Shown here piece by piece: positions 8,342-17,285 of a DNA stretch of 64,000 nt (position 1 is the stretch's first letter; each line of letters begins with the position of its first letter). The notes under the pieces are model-generated. The model worked only from the letters and a program-made list of their open reading frames with translations. It did no database searches and was not told the DNA's origin. A program made the position numbers and the translations under genes. The DNA comes from Ralstonia condita (lineage in GTDB: Bacteria > Pseudomonadota > Gammaproteobacteria > Burkholderiales > Burkholderiaceae). The stretch is taken from NCBI RefSeq assembly GCF_958405655.1, contig NZ_CATYWO010000003.1, forward strand, positions 1 through 64,000, given 5' to 3'.

Positions 8342-9349
8342 CTATGACGCATGTGATTGCGCGTCTCGCCACGCTCGTGGCGTCATGCCGAAATGCGCAA
8401 CAAACCAACGGGTAAATGAAGCCTGCCGCGTATAGCCTAATAGTGCCGCCACCCGCCCGATCCGATAACTAGGGTTGGCCAGGTAGCGGATCGCTAGGTT
8501 ATGGCGCACCTCCTCTACCAGGTTAGAAAAGGTCGCGCCGGCTGCATCCAATTGCCGCTGCAGCGTACGCACGCTCAGGTGCAAGTGGTTAGCGACATCC
8601 TCTACTGACGCTCGCTCCAACGGTAATAGCAGATACACGGCGCGCCGGACCTCCTGCACCACAGCATCCGGCCCCGAGATATTGAGTGGCTCAGCCAGGC
8701 TTTCTGCATAGCGCACCAATGCCGGGTCAGCGACCGGGTTGGGCCTCTCCAGGTCAGCGGCAGCGCAGACAATGCCATTGAAGTCGCTATCAAACTGAAC
8801 AGGGCAACCAAAGACGCGCCGATGCATGCTGACGTCAGCGGGTGCCGTATGCGTGAAGTGAACGCTACGGGGTTTCCAATGAACGCCAAGCAGCGCATTG
8901 CAGGTTCGGGCAAGCACGCCCACCGCCAGCTCGTTTGCCTGGCGCAGCGGCACCGGTTTCTCGGTGATGACCTCTTCGCGAATGACCACCATGTCGCCAT
9001 CTGATTCGAGATAGATGGCCAGCGCCTCATTCAGCAGGTGGCGATATTGGATGATGGCCTGCAAGGCTTCACGCAGGGTTCGCTTATGCCCAAGCAACAG
9101 CCCGAGTACACCGAAGTCGAGTTCTTGTCGTGCCTCGGCCATTTGCAGTCCGAGCGTTTGGCAAGGCGCGGCCTGGGCCGTGAGCTCCATCAACTCGCAC
9201 GTTGCCAACACCGGGACAGTCTGCTCCGGATCAGCCAGCTTGGCGGGATCAAGCCCTACTTGGCGTAGCGCCTCCTGTGGGTTGAAGCCAAGCCGCCTGA
9301 CAACCTGAAAGTACCCATTGAGGGATCGGGCGCGCACCATCGCATCCAT
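8342..9349 (-). CDS. AraC-family transcriptional regulator (OruR/ArgR-like architecture)
   Basis: About 335 residues. The N-terminal two thirds match the arabinose-binding-like domain of this AraC subgroup, including LGLQMAEARQELDFGVLGLLLGHKRTLREAL. The C-terminus is a double helix-turn-helix (SVEDVANHLHLSVRTLQRQL ... RIGRVAALLGYTRQASFTRWFVAHFGMTPRAWR). The start is placed at the ATG at 9349 (MDAMVRARSLNG); an in-frame TTG at 9421 would run through the operator repeats. It is divergent from the BKACE-MFS operon, with paired direct repeats in the shared promoter, so it most likely activates that operon in response to its substrate. Confidence 0.85.
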   Translation of the reverse strand: MDAMVRARSLNGYFQVVRRLGFNPQEALRQVGLDPAKLADPEQTVPVLATCELMELTAQAAPCQTLGLQMAEARQELDFGVLGLLLGHKRTLREALQAIIQYRHLLNEALAIYLESDGDMVVIREEVITEKPVPLRQANELAVGVLARTCNALLGVHWKPRSVHFTHTAPADVSMHRRVFGCPVQFDSDFNGIVCAAADLERPNPVADPALVRYAESLAEPLNISGPDAVVQEVRRAVYLLLPLERASVEDVANHLHLSVRTLQRQLDAAGATFSNLVEEVRHNLAIRYLANPSYRIGRVAALLGYTRQASFTRWFVAHFGMTPRAWRDAQSHAS

Positions 9350-9391
9350 AGGTTTCTGCCGGTTTCGGGTCCTCTTGGTGTTTACACGGAA

Positions 9392-9454
9392 TGGCACCAA
9401 AAGAGTAAAAATTGGCACCAAAAGAGAAATTCAACCTTACTGCTTCCCTATAGT
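9392..9454 (+). promoter_or_regulatory. AraC-type direct-repeat operator and BKACE operon promoter
   Basis: Two identical copies of TGGCACCAAAAGAG lie at 9392-9405 and 9413-9426, exactly 21 bp (two helical turns) apart. TATAGT at 9449-9454 is a good -10. The second repeat ends where the -35 would be with a 17-bp spacer, and no good -35 is present. This is the geometry of an AraC-family class II activator site. The first BKACE start is 38 bases further on, with AGGAG before it. Confidence 0.75.
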
Positions 9455-9492
9455 GAAGTCCAGCCGAGACATTCCCTAGAAGGAGCCCCCAC

Positions 9493-10548
9493 ATGCAATT
9501 CCTCGACGATTCGCTGCACCCCGAAAACCAGGACAAGGTGGTCATCACAGTGGCGCCGTATGGACCGGAATGGATGCCAGAAGACTTTCCAGAAGATATT
9601 CCGGTCACGATGGAAGAGCAGATTCAGAAGGCCGTGGACTGCTACAACGCCGGCGCGACCGTACTGCACCTGCATGTGCGTGAGCTGGATGGCAAGGGCT
9701 CCAAGCGGTTGTCGAAGTTCAATGAACTGATTGCCGGCGTGCGCGCGGCCGTTCCCGACATGATCATCCAGGTGGGCGGCTCAATTTCATTTGCCCCCGA
9801 AGATGAGGGCCAAGCCGCGAAATGGCTGTCGGACGACACGCGCCACATGCTGGCCGATCTGACCCCGACCCCTGACCAAGTGACCGTGGCCATCAACACC
9901 ACGCAAATGAACATCATGGAGCTGCTCTATCCGGAATACCTGGAAGGCACCTCCCTGGAACACCCGGCCTATCAGCAAGCCTATCGCGAGATGACAGTGC
10001 CGGCGGGTCCGCAATGGGTGGAAGAGCATCTGCGCCGCCTGCAGGCAGCGGGTGTACAGCCCCACTTCCAACTCACGGGCATTCATGCGCTGGAAACGCT
10101 TGAACGCCTGGTTCGCAAGGGCGTGTACAAAGGCCCGCTCAACCTGACGTGGATCGGCATCGGCGGTGGCTTTGACGGGCCCAATCCGTTCAACTTCTTC
10201 AACTTCGTCCACCGCGCTCCCGATGGTTGCACCCTGACCGCCGAGTCGCTGCTCAAGAACGTACTGCCGTTCAACATGATGGCCATGGCAATGGGTCTGC
10301 ATCCGCGCTGCGGCATCGAAGACACCATCATCGACCAGCACGGCAAGCGAATGACCTCAGTGCAACAGATCCAGCAATGCGTACGCGTGGCACATGAACT
10401 GGGGCGCGATATCGCCAGCGGCAAGGAAGCCCGCGCGATCTACCGCATTGGCGTGCAATATGACAGCGTTGAAGAAACGCTGGCCAAAAACGGCATGCCG
10501 CCCAACCGCGCCCCGAATATCAAAAACCTGCCGCTGCGCGCCGCCTAA
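9493..10548 (+). CDS. Beta-keto acid cleavage enzyme (BKACE, DUF849), first copy
   Basis: 351 residues. BKACE enzymes are Zn-dependent TIM-barrel proteins that condense a beta-keto acid with acetyl-CoA and release acetoacetate plus a new acyl-CoA. The metal-binding HLHVR is at residues 59-63, preceded by VVITVAPYGP and the acidic VTMEEQIQKAVDCYNAGAT. The downstream barrel glycines (WIGIGGGF) and NMMAMAMGLHPRCGIED also fit the family. The substrate cannot be read from the sequence; the protein is longer than the second copy (311 residues), with extra loops around residues 105-170. It is first in an operon with an MFS transporter, a quinone oxidoreductase and a TauD dioxygenase. Confidence 0.88.
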   Translation: MQFLDDSLHPENQDKVVITVAPYGPEWMPEDFPEDIPVTMEEQIQKAVDCYNAGATVLHLHVRELDGKGSKRLSKFNELIAGVRAAVPDMIIQVGGSISFAPEDEGQAAKWLSDDTRHMLADLTPTPDQVTVAINTTQMNIMELLYPEYLEGTSLEHPAYQQAYREMTVPAGPQWVEEHLRRLQAAGVQPHFQLTGIHALETLERLVRKGVYKGPLNLTWIGIGGGFDGPNPFNFFNFVHRAPDGCTLTAESLLKNVLPFNMMAMAMGLHPRCGIEDTIIDQHGKRMTSVQQIQQCVRVAHELGRDIASGKEARAIYRIGVQYDSVEETLAKNGMPPNRAPNIKNLPLRAA

Positions 10549-10620
10549 ACTGGAAGAAGGCATTCCACCGGGCCCAACACAGGCGGCGCTCAACGCAAGC
10601 GCCGCCACTCGGAGACAACC

Positions 10621-11961
10621 ATGAATCTGCATGCCGCCGACCTGCGCGCAGACAACCACGACGGCTACCTCGTTGGCCGCCCCCAAGCGTGGTTTGCGTT
10701 TGCAATGACGTTCGCGCTGATGCTGTTCGATTACATCGATCGGCAAGTCATCGTGTCATTGTTCCCGCACCTGAAGACGGCGTGGGCGCTGTCTGACAAA
10801 CAGCTCGGCGCGCTTGTCTCCGTCATATCGATCGTGGTGGCTGTAGGAGGGCTGCCGGTCGCGCTGCTGGCTGATCGGTTCAGCCGCGTCAAGAGCATCG
10901 TCGTGATGGCTACGGTGTGGAGCCTGGCAACCATCTCGTGCATGTTTGCGCGCAACTATGCGCACCTCTTTGCGGCCCGCGCCATCGTGGGCGTGGGCGA
11001 GACGGGGTATGGCTCGGTGGGTGCAGCCTTGATTGCCAGCCTCTTCCCGAAGCGCCTGCGCGCGACACTGATGGGGGCTTTTTTTGCTGCGGCCTCTGTC
11101 GGGTCGGTACTCGGCGTACTGCTCGGAGGGGTGATCGCAGCGCGCTGGGGCTGGCAGGCCGCCTTTGGCGTAGTGGGCCTGCCGGGTCTGGTGCTGGCGT
11201 TGCTTTACATGTTCGTACCGGACTACAAGACAGTAGTGATGGCGCCGTCCAGCGTGCAAACGCGGCAATCCGGAAACAGCCTATTCCACGGCGTCGCCAC
11301 GGCATTGTCCAGTTCACGCACGCTGTGGTGGACGTGCCTGGGCGCGGCATTTCAGCTGATCGTGGTTTCGACAATCTGGTCGTGGCTGCCAAGCTACCTG
11401 AACCGCTATCACGGGATTGCCCCCGACCGCGCGGCTATGCAGGCGGCTCTGGTCGTGCTCTGCGGCGCGCTCGGTGCATTCGTGTGGGGCGTCGTGGCGG
11501 ATCTGGTTGCAGCACGGCGCCAGCGCAATCGGTTGATCGTCGTGGCGGCGCTAGCCCTCGTCACGCTGCTTGTTTTCACGGCAGCCTTCGGTATGACGAT
11601 GCCAGCCAATCAACAATTCCTGTTGATCGCCCTCGGCGGCTTCCTGATGACGTGTGCCGTGGCACCGGCCTCGAGCGTGGTCTTCGACGTGATTCACCCG
11701 GGTGTGCGATCGACAGGCGCGGCTGTGCTGTCGCTGTTTCAGAACCTGTTCGGTCTGGCGATCGGCCCATTCGTGGGCGGAGCAATGTCCGACGCCTGGG
11801 GCCTGCAGACTGCACTGGCGGTGATGCCTCTTTTTAGCGTCATCGCCGCAGGCTGTTTTCTGTGGGCTGCCCGCAGTTATGAAGCCGAACTCAAGCGCGT
11901 GGCGAACGTAGCACTTGCCGCCGCGCCAACGGCCACACCGTCCGCCGTGGCTTCGGCATGA
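10621..11961 (+). CDS. MFS transporter, probably organic-acid uptake
   Basis: 446 residues with about 12 membrane segments. The loop 2-3 signature DRFSRVKSI and an early FDYIDRQV motif in the first segment match the MFS branch that carries hexuronates, phthalate and similar organic anions. GGAGACAACC precedes the ATG. It lies 72 bases after the BKACE gene, so it probably imports the substrate or a precursor. The IclR-controlled cluster has a clear paralogue (19726-21030) with the same FDYIDR and DRWSRVKSI motifs, so each BKACE has its own related transporter. Confidence 0.85.
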   Translation: MNLHAADLRADNHDGYLVGRPQAWFAFAMTFALMLFDYIDRQVIVSLFPHLKTAWALSDKQLGALVSVISIVVAVGGLPVALLADRFSRVKSIVVMATVWSLATISCMFARNYAHLFAARAIVGVGETGYGSVGAALIASLFPKRLRATLMGAFFAAASVGSVLGVLLGGVIAARWGWQAAFGVVGLPGLVLALLYMFVPDYKTVVMAPSSVQTRQSGNSLFHGVATALSSSRTLWWTCLGAAFQLIVVSTIWSWLPSYLNRYHGIAPDRAAMQAALVVLCGALGAFVWGVVADLVAARRQRNRLIVVAALALVTLLVFTAAFGMTMPANQQFLLIALGGFLMTCAVAPASSVVFDVIHPGVRSTGAAVLSLFQNLFGLAIGPFVGGAMSDAWGLQTALAVMPLFSVIAAGCFLWAARSYEAELKRVANVALAAAPTATPSAVASA

Positions 11962-12090
11962 AATCCTGACCGCCTTCAACGCGCGCCGCCCCGCAAGGTA
12001 CCTCACTCCTCTCCCGCTTTGCCTGCAGCTCGCCCTGTGAGCTGTGAGGGCGGCACGCACCCCAAACATCGCTGAAACATAGGAGAAACC

Positions 12091-13071
12091 ATGGCAACCG
12101 CAGTTCGCTTTCATGAAACTGGCGGCCCTGAGGTCTTGCGCTGCGAGACCATCGAAGTTGGGCAGCCCGGGCCTGGTCAAGTGCGCTTGCGCCACGAAGC
12201 CGTTGGCCTGAACTTCGCCGATACATATTTTCGCTCTGGTCTATACCCGGTACCGCGTCCCGCCGGCATGGGCGTCGAAGCGGCAGGCGTTGTTGAAGCG
12301 GTGGGCGAGGGCGTGACCAATGTCGCAGTGGGCGACCGCGTTACCTACACCGGCTTCATCAACACGCTAGGCGCCTATAGCACCGAACGCCTCATTCCGG
12401 CCGCACCGCTCATCAAGCTGCCTGACGCCATCGCATGTGAGACGGCTGCCGCCATGACCATGCGGGGCCTCACCTCAGCCTATTTGCTGCGCCGAATCTA
12501 TCCGTTCGCAAAGGGCAATACCGTACTGTTGCACGCGGCCGCCGGAGGTGTCGGGCTCATCGTCTCGCAATGGGCCAAGCTGCTCGGCCTCACGGTGATC
12601 GGGACGGTATCGAACGAAGCCAAGGCCGACATCGCCCGCGCGCACGGATGCGATCACGTCATCAACTACGCGCACGAAGACGTCGCCAAGCGCGTGCGCG
12701 AACTTACCGACGGTGTAGGCGTCAACGTCGTGTTCGACAGCGTGGGTAAGGCCACTTTCGATGCCTCGCTGGACTCGCTCAAGCGACGCGGTCTGATGGT
12801 GTGCGTGGGTACGGCGTCAGGCCCGATCCCGCCGTTCAATCCGCAGCTGCTGGCGATGAAAGGCTCGCTTTACCTGACGCGCCCGGCTCTGGCCGACTAC
12901 ATCGCCGATCCGACAGAGAAAGCCGAGCTAGCGGGCGAGTTGTTCGATCACGTGGCAGCCGGGCGCATCAAGATCGAGATTCACCAACGCTACGCGCTGC
13001 AGGACGCCGTCCAGGCACACCGCGACCTGGAAGCGCGCAAGACGACCGGGTCATCGGTCTTTGTCATCTGA
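12091..13071 (+). CDS. NADPH:quinone oxidoreductase-like zinc-independent MDR protein
   Basis: 326 residues, the usual length for QorA-type medium-chain reductases. The N-terminal GroES-like domain includes ETGGPEVL and VGLNFADTYFRSGLYP; the nucleotide-binding domain has AAAGGVGLIVSQWAKLLG near residue 150. The catalytic zinc cysteines of alcohol dehydrogenases are absent. It would reduce quinones or alpha,beta-unsaturated carbonyls with NADPH. GGAGAAACC precedes the ATG. Only 9 bases separate it from the dioxygenase, so the two are co-transcribed. Confidence 0.85.
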   Translation: MATAVRFHETGGPEVLRCETIEVGQPGPGQVRLRHEAVGLNFADTYFRSGLYPVPRPAGMGVEAAGVVEAVGEGVTNVAVGDRVTYTGFINTLGAYSTERLIPAAPLIKLPDAIACETAAAMTMRGLTSAYLLRRIYPFAKGNTVLLHAAAGGVGLIVSQWAKLLGLTVIGTVSNEAKADIARAHGCDHVINYAHEDVAKRVRELTDGVGVNVVFDSVGKATFDASLDSLKRRGLMVCVGTASGPIPPFNPQLLAMKGSLYLTRPALADYIADPTEKAELAGELFDHVAAGRIKIEIHQRYALQDAVQAHRDLEARKTTGSSVFVI

Positions 13072-13080
13072 GACATCACC

Positions 13081-13929
13081 ATGCGTATCGAACAACTAAC
13101 CAATGCCCTCGGTGCCGAGCTGATTGGCGTGCAACTGCGCGACGCGATCGAAGACGCCGAGCTGTTCAGCGAGATCCGCACCGCCCTTCTCAAGCACCGT
13201 GTGATCTTCCTGCGCGACCAAGACCTGAGCCGCGCCCAGCATGTTGCATTCGCTCGCCGTTTCGGGGAGCTCGAAGACCATCCCGTGGCCGGCAGCGACC
13301 CCGAAAACCCAGGCCTCGTGCGCATCTACAAGACGCCCGAGCAACCCAATGACCGCTACGAAAACTGCTGGCATGCCGATACAACGTGGCGCGAGGCGCC
13401 CCAGTTTGGCGCCGTGCTGCGGTGCGTGGAATGTCCGCCCGTGGGCGGCGACACCATGTGGGCCAACATGGTACTGGCCTACGAGAAGCTACCGGAAGAC
13501 GTCAAGCGCGACATTGCAGACCTACGCGCCCGTCACAGCATCGAAGCCAGCTTTGGTGCCGTCATGCCGATCGAGAAACGCCTCGCGCTCAAGGCGCAAT
13601 ACCCCGATCCGGAACACCCCGTCGTGCGTACACACGCCGAGACCAGGGAAAAGGTGCTGTACGTGAACGGCTTCACAACGCACTTCACGAATTACCACAC
13701 CCCCGCGCGGGTTCGGTACGGACAGGACGCCACTGGCGGTGCGGCGGACCTGTTGCGCTACCTGATCAGCCAAGCGTATGTGCCGGAATACCAGGTGCGT
13801 TGGCGTTGGAAGCCGAACAGCGTGGCCATTTGGGATAACACCGCCACGCAGCATTACGCAGTCATGGATTACCCGCCATGCCATCGCAAGATGGAACGCG
13901 CCGGGATCATTGGTAGCAAGCCGTTCTAA
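13081..13929 (+). CDS. TauD/TfdA-family Fe(II)/2-oxoglutarate dioxygenase
   Basis: 282 residues. The facial triad is visible: HAD at residues 98-100 (CWHADTTWREAP) and the distal His near 258 (NTATQHYAVMDY), followed by an arginine (HRKMERAGI) that would bind 2-oxoglutarate. Family members hydroxylate sulfonates, phenoxyacetates, betaines and other carboxylates. In an operon with a BKACE, hydroxylation of a carboxylic acid ahead of oxidation to a beta-keto acid is a reasonable role, but the substrate is not known. Confidence 0.87.
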   Translation: MRIEQLTNALGAELIGVQLRDAIEDAELFSEIRTALLKHRVIFLRDQDLSRAQHVAFARRFGELEDHPVAGSDPENPGLVRIYKTPEQPNDRYENCWHADTTWREAPQFGAVLRCVECPPVGGDTMWANMVLAYEKLPEDVKRDIADLRARHSIEASFGAVMPIEKRLALKAQYPDPEHPVVRTHAETREKVLYVNGFTTHFTNYHTPARVRYGQDATGGAADLLRYLISQAYVPEYQVRWRWKPNSVAIWDNTATQHYAVMDYPPCHRKMERAGIIGSKPF

Positions 13930-13984
13930 CGATCGTTCGGGGCAATCCGCACCCGGCGACGACGACACTAGGAGACCCTGCAGT

Positions 13985-15118
13985 ATGAAAACCAAGCATA
14001 TCGCCCCAGTTGCTCTAATGGCTTGCGCCGGCGCAGCGTGGGCTCAATCCGGCGTCACGCTTTACGGCGTCGTGGATACCAACCTTGAATACGCCACCAA
14101 CTTGCAGGGCCCCACGCCTGGCAGTTCAGGTAACCGCATCGCTATGCAGAGCGGCGGCCTGTCCGGTTCACGCTGGGGCATGCGTGGCGTGGAAGACCTC
14201 GGCGGGGGCTTGAGCGCCTTGTTCGTGCTGGAAAGTGGTTTCGCAAGCGACACGGGCCAATCGCAGCAAAGTGGTCGACTGTTCGGACGTCAGGCATTTG
14301 TCGGGCTGAAAAGCGGCACGCTCGGGCAACTCACGCTTGGCCGTCAGTACACGACGCTCTTTCAGTTGCTGGCCAACTTCGAGCCGATGGCGTATTCGAC
14401 GCAGTACGAGCCCGCAGCCGTGCAGACAGGCGTCAACTTCCGTTCAGATAACACCGCTATGTACACCGGTACCTTTGGCCCGGTGACCGCGCAGGCGCAT
14501 TGGTCATTTGGTACCGGCGCCCCTAGCGCCAGCCCGACTGGCGGCGGAAATGGCGAAGTGCCAGGTCAAGCCAGACGCGATAGCGGCTATGGCGCGGGGG
14601 TAGCGTATTCGGCCGGGCCGCTGGGCGCCACGCTCGCGTATGACCAGTACAACCCGAGCACGCCGCTGGGCGGCGGCGCGTTCAGCTCCGGCACGGTGCG
14701 CAAGGCTGCAGTGGCCGGCAGCTACCTGATCGGCGATACGGTCAAGGTCATGGGTGGATATCGCTGGGGCCAGAACAAGAACGCTGTCGGCAGCGTGGCA
14801 CTGCGCGACGACTATTACTGGGCGGGTGTGAATTATCAGGCGTCGAGCGCGGTGATGCTGTCGCTCGAATACTCGTACCAGAAGATCACAACCATCAACA
14901 GCGCGCCGTCCACACAGGCCAATCCGTGGCAGGTGGCATTCATTGCGGACTACAGCCTCTCCAAACGGACTGACCTGTACCTGACCACGGCATATGCGCG
15001 CAATGCCGGCTTGGCACTAGACCAGGCCGGAGTGGACCTCAACGCCACTGGCTACAGCCTAGCGTCGGGCAAGACCAGCATGGTCGGTGCAGCCTTAGGC
15101 ATTCGTCACAAGTTCTGA
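13985..15118 (+). CDS. Gram-negative general porin (OmpC/OmpF-type, Burkholderiales)
   Basis: 377 residues from the ATG at 13985. A signal peptide (MKTKHIAPVALMACAGAAWA, cleavage before QSGVTLYG) is followed by typical betaproteobacterial porin strands: SGVTLYGVVDTNLEY, GSRWGMRGVEDLGGGLSALFVLESGF, GRLFGRQAFVGLKS, and a C-terminal strand ending in IRHKF with the terminal Phe needed for outer-membrane assembly. GGAGA precedes the start. It follows the dioxygenase by 55 bases and ends in a terminator, so it is probably the last gene of the AraC-controlled transcript and admits the substrate. Confidence 0.92.
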   Translation: MKTKHIAPVALMACAGAAWAQSGVTLYGVVDTNLEYATNLQGPTPGSSGNRIAMQSGGLSGSRWGMRGVEDLGGGLSALFVLESGFASDTGQSQQSGRLFGRQAFVGLKSGTLGQLTLGRQYTTLFQLLANFEPMAYSTQYEPAAVQTGVNFRSDNTAMYTGTFGPVTAQAHWSFGTGAPSASPTGGGNGEVPGQARRDSGYGAGVAYSAGPLGATLAYDQYNPSTPLGGGAFSSGTVRKAAVAGSYLIGDTVKVMGGYRWGQNKNAVGSVALRDDYYWAGVNYQASSAVMLSLEYSYQKITTINSAPSTQANPWQVAFIADYSLSKRTDLYLTTAYARNAGLALDQAGVDLNATGYSLASGKTSMVGAALGIRHKF

Positions 15119-15172
15119 GCGGCCCACGCTGCGGTGGGGAGCAACATCCGCCCCCCCCCTTTGTCGGCATTC

Positions 15173-15197
15173 GAGGAGGGCGACCTCCTCATTTTTT
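15173..15197 (+). terminator. Intrinsic terminator after the porin
   Basis: GAGGAGG-GCGA-CCTCCTC at 15173-15190 forms a 7-bp stem with a 4-base loop, followed by ATTTTTT. It lies 55 bases after the porin stop. The GAGGAGG arm resembles a ribosome-binding site, but pairing within the hairpin would hide it. Confidence 0.75.
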
Positions 15198-15211
15198 CTG
15201 TCTTCTTCATC

Positions 15212-15787
15212 ATGAATGTGTCCAAGACCTCTCCCACCATCTTGATGGTGCCCGGACTGCGCGACCATGTGGCAGACCACTGGCAGACGTTCCTCGAAGC
15301 ACGGCTCCTTGCAGAAGGCCGCAAGGCCGCCTCTGTGGCGCCGCTGGAGTTTGACAAGCTGAGTTGCGCGGCGCGGGTAGCGGCATTGGACAAGGCCATC
15401 AGCGCGATCGACGGGCCCGTTATCCTGGTAGCGCACAGTGCCGGCGTCATGATCACCGTGCATTGGGCAAAGCGCCACGCGCGCAAAATTCACGGCGCCC
15501 TGCTAGCCACGCCAGCAGATCTTGATACGCAGTTGCCGTCCGGCTACCCGACGCAAGACGTACTGCAGAAAAACGGCTGGCTGCCGTGCCCGCGCAGGCC
15601 GTTGCCGTTTCCGAGCATCGTCGCTGCCAGCCGCAACGACCCGCTTGCTTCCTTTGACCGCGTAGCCGGGATGGCCTCCGACTGGGGCAGCCGTCTTGTC
15701 GACGTGGGAGAGGTCGGACACCTGAATCCCGCAGCTGGCTTCGGCCCGTGGCCCTTGGCGGAAAAGCTGATTCATGAACTCGTTTGA
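15212..15787 (+). CDS. RBBP9/YdeN-family serine hydrolase
   Basis: About 191 residues from the ATG at 15212. The protein starts PTILMVPGLRDHVADHWQ, has the nucleophile elbow HSAGVM and a late EVGHLNPAAGFGPWP histidine segment, all typical of RBBP9/YdeN alpha/beta hydrolases. The natural substrate is unknown for most of the family. No ribosome-binding site precedes this ATG; an in-frame GTG at 15134 has none either and would run through the porin terminator. Its last 14 bases overlap the DsbA-like gene, so the three genes here form an operon. Confidence 0.8.
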   Translation: MNVSKTSPTILMVPGLRDHVADHWQTFLEARLLAEGRKAASVAPLEFDKLSCAARVAALDKAISAIDGPVILVAHSAGVMITVHWAKRHARKIHGALLATPADLDTQLPSGYPTQDVLQKNGWLPCPRRPLPFPSIVAASRNDPLASFDRVAGMASDWGSRLVDVGEVGHLNPAAGFGPWPLAEKLIHELV

Positions 15788-16469
15788 TCAGCCCGTTCAG
15801 CCGAGCCAAAAGGGCAAAGACGGGCGAGGCAAGAGCCTTACCGTCGATGTGTTCTTCGACTTCATCTGCCCGTGGTGCTGGATCGGTACGCGCCATCTGT
15901 CTAGCGCGCTGAGCGCATTTGAGAAGATGCATCCTGAAGTCAAGACCAAGGTACGGTGGCGTTCGTATCCACTGCTACCGGATACCCCCGAAAAAGGAGT
16001 GCCCTATCAAACCTTCTACCTTAGCCGCCTCGGCAGCGCCACCGCTGTGTCGATGGGGCGCGCCCAGGTGGAGCGTGCGGGACAAGCTGTCGGCATCCAT
16101 TTCGATTTTTCGCGCATCAGCGTCCTGCCGAATACCCAACGCGCGCATGGCGTGATCAAAGAGTTTCGGCGCGTCGATCCAGACGTACAACTGGACGTGC
16201 TAATCGACCGTATCTTCGGCGCCTACTTCAATGAAGGGGCTGACATCGGCGACCAGGATGTACTGCAAAGACTAAAAGCTGAGCACGACGCAGCCAAAGC
16301 ACTCGCGCCTCCGACAAACTGGTCCAGCGTTAGCCGGCAGACTCTGCGTGGAGTGGCTGTTCCCGGCGTGCCCTATTTCATCTTCAATTCAGACGTATCC
16401 ATCTCCGGCGCACACAACGCTGGGGCGCTGTTGCATGCCATGCGACACGCAGTTTCGAAATCCCAATGA
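15774..16469 (+). CDS. DsbA-family oxidoreductase (FrnE/2-hydroxychromene isomerase-like)
   Basis: 231 residues without a signal peptide. VDVFFDFICPWCWIGTRHL places a CPWC redox motif at residues 32-35, the pattern of cytoplasmic FrnE-type thioredoxin-fold proteins. The C-terminal segment VPGVPYFIFNSDVSISGA carries the cis-proline region. It overlaps the hydrolase by 14 bases and the Rieske gene by 4. A thiol-disulfide or isomerase role on the pathway intermediate is possible. Confidence 0.85.
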   Translation: MNSFDQPVQPSQKGKDGRGKSLTVDVFFDFICPWCWIGTRHLSSALSAFEKMHPEVKTKVRWRSYPLLPDTPEKGVPYQTFYLSRLGSATAVSMGRAQVERAGQAVGIHFDFSRISVLPNTQRAHGVIKEFRRVDPDVQLDVLIDRIFGAYFNEGADIGDQDVLQRLKAEHDAAKALAPPTNWSSVSRQTLRGVAVPGVPYFIFNSDVSISGAHNAGALLHAMRHAVSKSQ

Positions 16470-16792
16470 GCACCATGATCAGCGAGATTGCCGTGGCCCA
16501 GGTCGGCGACGTATGCACTGGCCAACGCAAGCTCATTTTCGTCAAGGGCCGTAGCCTCCTCTTGTTCAACGTGGAAGGTCGGCTTCACGCCATCGATAAC
16601 AGTTGCCCGCACAATGGCGCTTCGCTGGCGACGGGGCGCCTGGACGGCACCGTATTGCAATGCCCAGCGCACGGTCTCCGCTTTGATCTCGCCACTGGCT
16701 GTATGCCGGGCACCAGCGGTTTGTGCCTGAAGACTTATGCAATCCAGGAGGCTGACGGCCACGTTGTCATCCGGATGCCAGACGATGCTTGA
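16466..16792 (+). CDS. Small Rieske [2Fe-2S] ferredoxin-like protein
   Basis: 108 residues. Both cluster-binding boxes are intact: C47-P-H49 (CPHNGASL) and C66-P-A-H69 (CPAHGLRFDL). The size matches NirD or dioxygenase-ferredoxin subunits. It would pass electrons to an oxygenase or stand alone as a redox carrier. It is translationally coupled to the DsbA-like gene (ATGA overlap). No Rieske oxygenase large subunit is present; the nearest oxygenase is the TauD-type enzyme, which does not need one. Confidence 0.88.
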   Translation: MSTMISEIAVAQVGDVCTGQRKLIFVKGRSLLLFNVEGRLHAIDNSCPHNGASLATGRLDGTVLQCPAHGLRFDLATGCMPGTSGLCLKTYAIQEADGHVVIRMPDDA

Positions 16793-16801
16793 TTTGTCCC
16801 G

Positions 16802-17143
16802 TTACGTTCGAACCTTTCCTGAAGCCATCCAAACCATGCGAGCCATGCCGGCCGAGATTTGAGACTCGGTGATACCCGTGGGCCACTTCTCATTGGCCGC
16901 CGCAGCCTTAAAGTCGCGGTTAATGAGATTGGCGCCGGACTGATCTCGCTCAGATAGGAGCCGTATTAGCGACGCTTCGCTGTTACAGCGACCCGGTATT
17001 CCGAGCTGCTGCCCGTACTGCCGGCACCAACCCTTCAGCACGTTCTTGGTCGGGTATCCCAACTGACGAATGGTTGACCTGATACGCTTGCCGAGCTTGA
17101 TGTAAAGCTCGACTGCTCGAGTCCTACCCTCGCACGGATACAT
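16802..17143 (-). pseudogene. IS3-family transposase remnant, OrfA-OrfB deletion fusion
   Basis: The first ~55 residues (AVELYIKLGKRIRSTIRQLGYP) resemble the OrfA helix-turn-helix start of an IS3-family element. Then INRDFKAAAANEKWPTGITESQ resembles the OrfB segment NxxFxAxxPNEKWxTDITEF just before the first catalytic Asp. The middle of the element is gone, and the OrfB part has lost the DIT aspartate (GIT). It lies between the two convergent BKACE clusters. Confidence 0.7.
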
Positions 17144-17285
17144 AAACCACCTCTAGGTAGTCCAAGATTTTGTCCGCCGCTCCGGCCCGGACAGATTCCT
17201 TACGCGGGAATACGCAAACCGGCGGATCGTGCTCGGCATCCGCCGTTGGATCGCGGCACAGGATTAGAGAGACACAGCATTGGAT

